From an uncultured Gammaproteobacteria bacterium (GTDB lineage: Bacteria; Pseudomonadota; Gammaproteobacteria; Pseudomonadales; Pseudohongiellaceae): a stretch of DNA of 6,064 bases. Positions within the stretch are counted from its first letter, which is position 1. Each line of letters starts with the position of its first letter. A program made the position numbers and the translations under genes. This document shows positions 1 to 4,822 of the stretch, in pieces. The notes beneath the pieces were generated by a model, which was given only the letters and a program-made list of their open reading frames with translations, was not told the origin of the DNA and ran no database searches. The stretch lies in NCBI GenBank assembly GCA_903889815.1, contig CAISYX010000406.1, positions 1 through 6,064 on the forward strand, read 5' to 3'.

Positions 1-60
1 CGCGCCGATCTCGCCTGCCAGCGGCAGATATTCCAGAGACAACCAGAACTCGTTGAGCAC
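1..60 (-). CDS. N-terminus of a gene running off the window, possibly a second DUF6644-like membrane protein
   Basis: Only the first 20 codons are present. The reading frame opens with GTG at 60-58, which shares one base with the TAG stop (62-60) of the preceding gene (TAGTG). A strong AGGAG lies 7 bases upstream of this GTG, and no stop occurs before the window edge. The peptide begins MLNEFWLSLEYLPLAGEIG. This short amphipathic start, with a pattern like 'W-L-S-EYLPLA--IG', resembles the beginning of DUF6644-type small membrane proteins as I recall that family, and the upstream neighbour looks like the same type. The one-base overlap implies translational coupling with that neighbour. The family assignment is inference from 20 residues; that a gene starts here is well supported by the ribosome binding site and the overlap. 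Confidence 0.68.
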   Translation of the reverse strand, partial: MLNEFWLSLEYLPLAGEIGA

Positions 61-572
61 TAAGCTTCTCCTGGCCAGAACAGGTATTCAACGTAAGCGA
101 TCCAGCGACCAGCCAGAACTACACCAATCCAAAGCAGCAATGACAACAAAGCGAGTCCTTTACCAAACCATTGGTGAGGGCGGGCTGCGCTCGGGAGATC
201 TGGCTCTCGCAATAACAGTCGATAGAGCGCAACAGTTATGATCACCGCAAACAAGAGCAAGGCGAACTTGATCTGAAACACGGGATTGGAAAAATAGCGA
301 CCGGGCGTGGCCAATACGAACCAGATACCCGAACTGAAAGCACCAAGCAATCCGCACCATGTCCAAGCCTGCAGGCGACCAAGCATTTCGCCCAGTTTTT
401 GTGCAGGAATCGCCCACTGCAAAACTCGCAGATTGATGAAAACCGCCGATGCCATGATGGCAGCGATACTCAGAAGGTGGACAGTCTGCAGGATCGGGGG
501 CAGACCTGGAACGTTGGAGAGCAGCCATGTGGCCAACGCCTCAGCGCTACTTTCAGCAATCAATTCGGCCAC
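60..572 (-). CDS. Small four-helix membrane protein, DUF6644-like
   Basis: A 170-residue integral membrane protein. Four hydrophobic segments are visible at about residues 25-52, 67-89, 98-120 and 137-159, linked by short loops. A basic/acidic stretch (about 119-133, with RLLLREPD) separates helices 3 and 4. His32 lies in helix 1 and His133 just before helix 4; both could be heme or quinone-contact residues, but that is speculation. Segments such as NPVFQIKFALLL and AGRWIAY resemble DUF6644-type proteins, whose function is unknown. The start is GTG at 572-570, supported by AGGAG 7 bases upstream; no ATG lies near the N-terminus. The gene follows the hydroxylase operon in the same direction but is separated from it by a strong terminator, so it probably has its own promoter or relies on read-through. 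Its stop overlaps the start of the next gene. The gene call is firm; the family is moderately sure and the role is unknown. Confidence 0.85.
   Translation of the reverse strand: MAELIAESSAEALATWLLSNVPGLPPILQTVHLLSIAAIMASAVFINLRVLQWAIPAQKLGEMLGRLQAWTWCGLLGAFSSGIWFVLATPGRYFSNPVFQIKFALLLFAVIITVALYRLLLREPDLPSAARPHQWFGKGLALLSLLLWIGVVLAGRWIAYVEYLFWPGEA
67..72 (-). promoter_or_regulatory. Ribosome binding site deciding the GTG start at 60
   Basis: The minus strand reads AGGAGA at 72-67, inside the last codons of the upstream membrane-protein gene. Seven bases separate AGGAG from the GTG at 60-58. It is the reason for placing a gene start so close to the window edge. Confidence 0.7.
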
Positions 573-579
573 AAAGTCG

Positions 580-584
580 CTCCT
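580..584 (-). promoter_or_regulatory. Ribosome binding site deciding the GTG start at 572
   Basis: The minus strand reads AGGAG at 584-580, followed by 7 bases and then GTG. Sequence and spacing match the site in front of the next gene at position 60, so both membrane-protein genes have the same arrangement of initiation signals. Confidence 0.8.
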
Positions 585-616
585 GAAATACCTTCACTCT
601 CGTTGCCACAAGCAAT

Positions 617-654
617 AAAAAACCCGCCAGAGAGTACAAATACTCTCGGGCGGG
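617..654 (-). terminator. Strong rho-independent terminator of the hydroxylase operon
   Basis: On the minus strand a 6-bp GC arm (CCCGCC, 654-649, pairing with GGCGGG, 628-623), one C/T mismatch and a 7-bp arm (GAGAGTA, 647-641, pairing with TACTCTC, 636-630) close a 4-base loop (640-637). Six T residues (622-617) follow directly. The hairpin begins 11 bases past the stop codon of the FAD subunit gene. On the plus strand the downstream side has no T run, so it should act mainly on minus-strand transcripts. Confidence 0.93.
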
Positions 655-665
655 CTTCTATCTTA

Positions 666-1655
666 TCAGGCAAGCAGTGCGCGCTTGGCCAGACTGTCTA
701 CCAGAGGCATCTTGAAGCCGTTGTGATTCAAAGGTTCGGCACCATTGCTGGCAAGAGTACCGATTGCCTGTGCAGTCGCTTCACCCCTGGCCTTACCACG
801 CACGGCGGCTTCGACGGCTTCCATACGGCGTGGCGTGCACTGCACGGCACCCGCGACAAAGCGGGAATCCTGGATCACACCACCTGACTCGCGCATTGCC
901 ACCGCTATGCTGACCAGTGCGAAATCCCACACATTGCGGTCTGCCACCTTCTCGAAGTAGAACGTGGCATTCGCCCAGGTGTTGGGAATGCGAACGGCCG
1001 TCAGTATCTCGCCAGGCTGCAGTACGGTGGTATGTCGAATATCCACGTTCGGACCCACGAAGAAGTCCTGTGCGGAAACGACTCGCTCTCCTGATACGCT
1101 GCGGATGACCATGGACGCTTCCAGCGCGACCAGTGCCGGTGCCGTATCCGAGGGGGTCACGGCCACGCAACGGCTAGCGCCGAAAATCGCGTGCTCACGA
1201 TTCATCCCCTGGGGAGTATCCGCATAGCAAAGATTGCCGCCTGCGCGATAGCAGGACAAACCGCGCCGGTAATACCAGCAACGCACATCCTGCACCAAAT
1301 TGCCCCCCACCGTTCCCACGTTTCTGATCTGCGGACTGGCAACCTTGACCGCCGCATCAGACAACAAAGAGTAACTGGCCTTGATCAGCGGATTGGTGGC
1401 AACTTCAGTGAGGGTCGTGAGCGCCCCGATCTCGATTCCGTCGGCTGTCTCACGAATGCCTCGCAGAGCTTCGATTCCATTGAGGTCAATCATTGCCTCA
1501 GGCGATTTGTTGCGGTCTTTCAACCAGCCATAAGTATCCTGGCCGCCGCCAAGCAACCAGCCCCGCTCGGCGAGCCGAGAGGCCAGGTCAAGCGCATCCT
1601 CAACCTGCACGGGCTGGTAGAGTTCGATATCCGGCATGACGTCATGTGATGGCAT
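666..1655 (-). CDS. FAD-binding subunit of a molybdenum hydroxylase, with predicted extra [4Fe-4S] cluster
   Basis: A 329-residue medium subunit of the xanthine dehydrogenase / CO dehydrogenase (CoxM) family. It would pass electrons from the iron-sulfur subunit to FAD and then to an external acceptor. Visible FAD motifs are LLGGGQD (about 34-40) and NVGTVGGN (about 112-119); the C-terminal domain starts near residue 210. Cys126, Cys135, Cys143 and Cys163 (C-x8-C-x7-C-x19-C) sit in the loop after the second FAD motif, as in E. coli PaoB, which binds a [4Fe-4S] cluster there. Simple CoxM-type subunits lack them. The start is ATG 1655, with GAGG 5 bases upstream; the alternative Met7 has weaker support. 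The gene begins 7 bases after the molybdopterin subunit stop, and that TGA overlaps the GAGG (TGAGG), indicating coupled translation. No signal peptide is seen, so export would be as a complex with the Tat-bearing subunit. Length is normal for the family. The family is sure; the substrate is unknown. Confidence 0.95.
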   Translation of the reverse strand: MPSHDVMPDIELYQPVQVEDALDLASRLAERGWLLGGGQDTYGWLKDRNKSPEAMIDLNGIEALRGIRETADGIEIGALTTLTEVATNPLIKASYSLLSDAAVKVASPQIRNVGTVGGNLVQDVRCWYYRRGLSCYRAGGNLCYADTPQGMNREHAIFGASRCVAVTPSDTAPALVALEASMVIRSVSGERVVSAQDFFVGPNVDIRHTTVLQPGEILTAVRIPNTWANATFYFEKVADRNVWDFALVSIAVAMRESGGVIQDSRFVAGAVQCTPRRMEAVEAAVRGKARGEATAQAIGTLASNGAEPLNHNGFKMPLVDSLAKRALLA

Positions 1656-1660
1656 AGTAA

Positions 1661-1665
1661 CCTCA
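1661..1665 (-). promoter_or_regulatory. Stop codon merged with the ribosome binding site of the FAD subunit gene
   Basis: The minus strand reads TGAGG at 1665-1661. TGA ends the molybdopterin subunit gene, and GAGG lies 5 bases before the ATG of the FAD subunit gene. A ribosome ending on the first gene is placed at the initiation site of the next, which fits equal subunit production. Confidence 0.75.
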
Positions 1666-4068
1666 GAAAGTATTTGTTTTCAGTGACTTGTTGTTATAGG
1701 TGTACTGCGCGACATGCTCGATGATCATGTCGGGAGTCACAGGAGTTCTGTTGAACAAGTGGCCATCCAATGCATCGGTCAGTGCGCTCATGACGGCTGC
1801 CGCAGCACATCCCATTGCCGGCTCACCGATTCCACGGGCCCCAAACGGACTCTGCGGATCAGGCAGATTGACGGCTGCGGTGTGCATTGCCAGAGGGACG
1901 TCAAGGAAAGTCGGTGGCTTGCTCTGATAGAGCCCAACGTTCGCAGGCAGGCCATTCTGAGGGTCATACACGTGGCGCTCAAATCCCGCCATGCCGAACC
2001 CCCACACCCCACCACCGTTCATGCCATGTGAGAGCCCCTTGGGATGAACCACGGTTCCGCACTCAGCTACAGCGGTATAGTCGCGAATTTCAAACTTGCC
2101 CGTATCCAGATCGAGCTCTACTTCCGCGAAGGCTATGGCCAACCCGGGTGCAGTGCCGTTCTTCTCGAGGTTGTCTTTCGATACTCCCACCAGGCCGGTG
2201 CCGGCAATCTTCTGGACGGCAAGTTTGGTGAGATCATTGAGGTCTTCCGGGTACTCTGCCCCGCTGTACTTGCCTCCCAGCGCAATGGCGCGCTGAGCTG
2301 CCTCTGCATATGTCAGGCCTTCAGCCGGCGTCGCAGTCTTGAACACTCGGCTGCCATCGATGCTGTAGTCGTCGACCGTGCCACCAAGTTCAGCCGCTGC
2401 GATTTCCTTCATCTTGATGACCGCATCCAGGGCTGCTACGTAGTTGGTGCGGGTATGGGTGAAGATGGTATTGCTGCCGCCCTGACCCGAGCTGTGTGGC
2501 AGGCCGCGATCACTGTTGGCACGCACGATCTCGCAGTTTTCCCAAGGGCACTGAAGTACTTCTGCTGCCGCACGGACTGTCGCAGCATATGAGTACGTGC
2601 CCAGGTTGCCTACACCGGTATGCAGGTAGATACGACCATCCGGGCCGATGCGGATAAGGCCATCGAAACCGTTGTTGCCCGCACCATGGTACCCCTCTCC
2701 AACGCCTATTCCGATTACTTTGCTGCCATTGCGACGAGGCTGATTGACCTTGGCCTGCCAGTCAAACATTTGCGCACCCATATCAATTGCTTCACGCATG
2801 TAGGCGCTTGTGACGGGCCCCTGATTTGCCTCGATGAGGGAGTTGTGATCAGGCGCGTTGATACGCCGGAACTCCACGCGATCCATGCCCAGCTGCCGAG
2901 CGGCCTTGTCCATCACTGGAGCGAGGATGGCATGCATCTCGTTCTGACCCGGGCCACGCTGCGCGCCACGTGGCGTTGTGTTGGTAAACACCGAAGCTCC
3001 GCGGAAACGCATTGCCGCTGGTTGATAGGAAACCGAAATCGCTCCAGCTGATGAAGAACCGCTGCCAGACCCGCTGGAACCTCCATCATTCACTATGATG
3101 ACGTCGACTGCTGCGACTTTGCCATCCGGCTTTACACCAACTTTGATCCAGCCCTGCATGCCCGATCGCGCGGACCCGATGAAGAACTCCTCTTCACGAG
3201 TAATTCTAACCTGCACAGGTCGATTGACCTTGCGTGAAAGATACCCGGCGATGGACATGAAGGAGTAGGGTCCGATTCGGGAACCGAAACCGCCACCGGT
3301 AGTTTCGTTGATGAATACGAGCTGATCCAGCTCAATTCCCAGCATGCGGGAAAGAGGCGCGTTTGCAGCACTCTGACTCTGCAAAGAGCCATGGAAGAAG
3401 CAGCGACCGTTCTCCCAGTAAGCCATGCAGGTGCGTGGCTCCAGGGAATGATGCGGATATCCGGCTGTCACGAACGGTTCTTCAATGATCACTGTTGCTT
3501 CAGCAAAGGCTGCGTTGAGATCTCCATAGGACCATTCGGTAGTGAACTCTGCTGCTGGTTCACGCCCGGCCCGAAAATCTTCAACTGCCTGGCGAGACCA
3601 TTTAAGAGGGCGAAGCTCCATGCCATTTTCGCCACGCATCATGACATTGCCTTCCGGATACGCATTCGGACCGCCTTCCACCAAGCTGTCCAGAGGGTCC
3701 ACAACGAATGAGCGACGCTCAATATCCATCCGGATCCGCTCAAGGGCATTCTCGGCGATCTGCTCACTGATGGCAGCGACAGCGAGAATAGGCTGCCCCA
3801 CGTACGTCAATTCGTTAGACAGCGCGGGAATACCGGGTCGCGCTTGCTCAGGCAAATCTTCAGCCGTCAGAATACCTACCACTCCGTCCATGCGGAGTGC
3901 CTCCGAGACGTCGATATTGCGTACCATGCCACTTGGCACAGGGCTGGTAAGAAGCCGGGCGAAAACCATACCCTCCCTCTTGAAATCTTCCGCATAGCGC
4001 GCAGCACCAGTGATCTTGCCTTCAGCGCACGGGGGAGTGAAGTCTTTGCCAATATGCATGTAGGTCAT
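1663..4068 (-). CDS. Molybdopterin-binding catalytic subunit of a xanthine dehydrogenase / aldehyde oxidase family enzyme
   Basis: An 801-residue large subunit that would carry the molybdenum cofactor and hydroxylate an aldehyde or N-heterocycle with water as oxygen source. The N-terminal a/b hammerhead domain spans about residues 15-130, followed by the molybdopterin-binding domains. Visible motifs are GGGFGSR (258-264), RGAQRGPGQNE (367-377), SSGQGGSN (526-533) and RGIGEP (745-750), whose Glu749 matches the base-catalyst glutamate of the family. I start at ATG 4068: it forms an ATGA overlap with the stop of the [2Fe-2S] gene and gives the usual N-terminus (MTYMHIGKDF). The same frame stays open to an ATG at 4125, but the added 19 residues lie inside the upstream gene and look unlike the family. 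GGGG 8 bases upstream is a weak ribosome site, consistent with coupling. No signal peptide or cytochrome c domain is present. A Gly/Ser run occupies residues 329-340. The substrate cannot be assigned from the sequence. Confidence 0.95.
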   Translation of the reverse strand: MTYMHIGKDFTPPCAEGKITGAARYAEDFKREGMVFARLLTSPVPSGMVRNIDVSEALRMDGVVGILTAEDLPEQARPGIPALSNELTYVGQPILAVAAISEQIAENALERIRMDIERRSFVVDPLDSLVEGGPNAYPEGNVMMRGENGMELRPLKWSRQAVEDFRAGREPAAEFTTEWSYGDLNAAFAEATVIIEEPFVTAGYPHHSLEPRTCMAYWENGRCFFHGSLQSQSAANAPLSRMLGIELDQLVFINETTGGGFGSRIGPYSFMSIAGYLSRKVNRPVQVRITREEEFFIGSARSGMQGWIKVGVKPDGKVAAVDVIIVNDGGSSGSGSGSSSAGAISVSYQPAAMRFRGASVFTNTTPRGAQRGPGQNEMHAILAPVMDKAARQLGMDRVEFRRINAPDHNSLIEANQGPVTSAYMREAIDMGAQMFDWQAKVNQPRRNGSKVIGIGVGEGYHGAGNNGFDGLIRIGPDGRIYLHTGVGNLGTYSYAATVRAAAEVLQCPWENCEIVRANSDRGLPHSSGQGGSNTIFTHTRTNYVAALDAVIKMKEIAAAELGGTVDDYSIDGSRVFKTATPAEGLTYAEAAQRAIALGGKYSGAEYPEDLNDLTKLAVQKIAGTGLVGVSKDNLEKNGTAPGLAIAFAEVELDLDTGKFEIRDYTAVAECGTVVHPKGLSHGMNGGGVWGFGMAGFERHVYDPQNGLPANVGLYQSKPPTFLDVPLAMHTAAVNLPDPQSPFGARGIGEPAMGCAAAAVMSALTDALDGHLFNRTPVTPDMIIEHVAQYTYNNKSLKTNTF

Positions 4069-4658
4069 GACAGTTGCCCCGAGGCGCGCATGACGCCATT
4101 CAAGTAGTGATCGTAGGCACCACAACGGCAGAGATTGCCGGCAAGCGCCTCGCGTGCCTCTTCACGTGTTGGCCTGGGATTGGACTTGAGCAGTGCAACA
4201 GTAGCCAGAACCTGGCCAGGAGTGCAGAACCCGCACTGCGGCCCAAGCTCATCAAGAAACGCCTGCTGGACAGAATGCAATTGCCCATCGGCTGCCTGCA
4301 ATCCTTCGATTGTTGTGACAGCTCGCTGTTTGACACTGTGGGTAAGCGTCGAACAAGCATAATTGGTAACGTCGTCAATCAATACGGTACATGCACCACA
4401 CTCGCCTCGGTTGCAGCCAAGTTTGGTTCCTGTGAGTTCCAATTTGTAACGCAAGGTGTGGGCGAGTGTTTCCTGAGGAAGGACATCTACTCGGCGGGTA
4501 CGTCCATTGACGTTTATAGAAAGCAGTCGTTCGACCGCTGCTGCGGGTCGGGACTGGGCACTGGCCAGGTAAACACCTGCACCGGAAAGTGCTGCGGCGC
4601 TGGAGTAGATTACTCCTTTGATGAAACGCCTGCGTGTTAGTCGTAGGTTCACTGACAT
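4065..4658 (-). CDS. Tat-exported [2Fe-2S] subunit of the molybdenum hydroxylase
   Basis: A 197-residue small subunit carrying two [2Fe-2S] clusters that relay electrons from molybdenum to FAD. Residues 8-14 (TRRRFIK) form a twin-arginine motif, followed by a hydrophobic stretch (about 16-32) and an ASA cleavage site, probably after Ala34; the folded complex should therefore reach the periplasm. Cys82, Cys87, Cys90 and Cys102 form the plant-ferredoxin-type cluster. Cys142, Cys145, Cys177 and Cys179 (C-x2-C-x31-C-x-C) form the second, helical cluster. All eight ligands are present. The length fits exported members such as PaoA; cytoplasmic relatives are shorter because they lack the leader. 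The start is ATG 4658, with GGAG 4 bases upstream. It is the first gene of the operon, and its TGA overlaps the next start (ATGA). The leader upstream contains repeats that may be operator sites. Confidence 0.96.
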   Translation of the reverse strand: MSVNLRLTRRRFIKGVIYSSAAALSGAGVYLASAQSRPAAAVERLLSINVNGRTRRVDVLPQETLAHTLRYKLELTGTKLGCNRGECGACTVLIDDVTNYACSTLTHSVKQRAVTTIEGLQAADGQLHSVQQAFLDELGPQCGFCTPGQVLATVALLKSNPRPTREEAREALAGNLCRCGAYDHYLNGVMRASGQLS

Positions 4659-4662
4659 GTTA

Positions 4663-4666
4663 CTCC
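4663..4666 (-). promoter_or_regulatory. Ribosome binding site of the [2Fe-2S] subunit gene
   Basis: GGAG at 4666-4663 on the minus strand lies 4 bases before ATG 4658, somewhat close but usable. A TATAAA at 4678-4673 just upstream looks like a -10 box, but it would leave a leader of only about 8 bases, starting inside this site. Confidence 0.6.
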
Positions 4667-4693
4667 GATGTTTTTATAAGTTGTCGGGAGGCA

Positions 4694-4720
4694 TGCGACT
4701 TGATGCAACTTGAAGTCGCA
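4694..4720. repeat. 8-bp dyad with 11-base spacer, candidate operator in the operon leader
   Basis: TGCGACTT (4694-4701) and AAGTCGCA (4713-4720) are perfect inverted repeats around an 11-base spacer. The inner bases give T-N11-A within dyad symmetry, the general form of LysR-type regulator sites. The spacer also contains TGCAACTTGA (4704-4713), a one-mismatch direct copy of TGCGACTTGA (4694-4703) exactly 10 bp on. The centre lies about 50 bases upstream of the start codon of the hydroxylase operon. It could be a protein site or an RNA hairpin in the leader; no regulator gene is visible in the window. Confidence 0.6.
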
Positions 4721-4750
4721 CGCGTTTTGGCTTTCGTCCAAGTAATTCGG

Positions 4751-4778
4751 AGACTACACCTTTTTAAAAAAAGGTCAA
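4751..4778 (-). promoter_or_regulatory. Possible sigma70-type promoter of the hydroxylase operon
   Basis: TTGACC (4778-4773, five of six matches to TTGACA) lies 16 bases before TAGTCT (4756-4751), which keeps the three best conserved -10 bases (T, A and last T) but not the others. A transcript would start near 4744 and have a leader of about 85 bases containing the dyad at 4694-4720. That placement would suit a repressor or a leader hairpin. The -10 is weak, so this is only the best candidate I see. Confidence 0.35.
4758..4775. repeat. A/T-rich palindrome ACCTTTTT-AA-AAAAAGGT
   Basis: Perfect 8-bp arms around a 2-base centre, made of a T5 run next to an A7 run. It overlaps the spacer of the candidate promoter. 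It could bend DNA or bind a regulator. It has too little GC to be a convincing terminator for the upstream phosphodiesterase gene, although both strands offer a T run. Confidence 0.5.
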
Positions 4779-4781
4779 TTC

Positions 4782-4791
4782 TGCGACTTGA
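4782..4791. repeat. Distal copy of the TGCGACTTGA repeat
   Basis: This 10-mer is identical to the one at 4694-4703, in the same orientation and 88 bases away. With the dyad it makes four related half-sites between the phosphodiesterase gene and the hydroxylase operon (one with a mismatch, one inverted and 9 bases long). Such spaced copies suggest cooperative or looping binding, but this is inferred from sequence only. Confidence 0.5.
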
Positions 4792-4822
4792 GCGATCGAT
4801 CGAACCAGCGATCTAGGGACAT

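Noticed and set aside
399..887. Open plus-strand frame of 162 codons across the terminator
   Set aside because: It would read through the operon terminator hairpin and is antisense to two well-supported genes. No protein motif is visible.
2044..2592. Open plus-strand frame of 182 codons
   Set aside because: It lies wholly antisense to the molybdopterin subunit gene, whose protein shows family motifs across the same bases. The translated product has no recognisable domain and many Cys/Arg residues typical of a shadow frame.
4069..4125. Upstream ATG start (4125) for the molybdopterin subunit
   Set aside because: It adds 19 residues (Trp/Arg-rich, unlike the family) inside the upstream gene. 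The ATG at 4068 gives an ATGA overlap and the expected N-terminus.
4074..4640. Open plus-strand frame of 188 codons opposite the [2Fe-2S] subunit gene
   Set aside because: All eight iron-sulfur ligands and the Tat motif are encoded on the minus strand here; the plus frame is Cys-rich only as a mirror of that coding sequence.
4673..4678. TATAAA as the -10 box of the hydroxylase operon
   Set aside because: It matches well but puts the transcript start at the ribosome binding site, and no -35 hexamer is seen 16-18 bases upstream. An activator bound to the dyad could still rescue it, so the rejection is not firm.
4634..4816. Open plus-strand frame of 60 codons in the intergenic region
   Set aside because: It runs across the palindrome and repeats, overlaps the start of the [2Fe-2S] gene in antisense, and has no family resemblance.
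4758..4822. Intrinsic terminator for the phosphodiesterase gene
   Set aside because: A short GATCG/CGATC stem lies about 25 bases from the nearest T run, and the A/T palindrome has almost no GC in its stem, so neither fits a standard rho-independent terminator.
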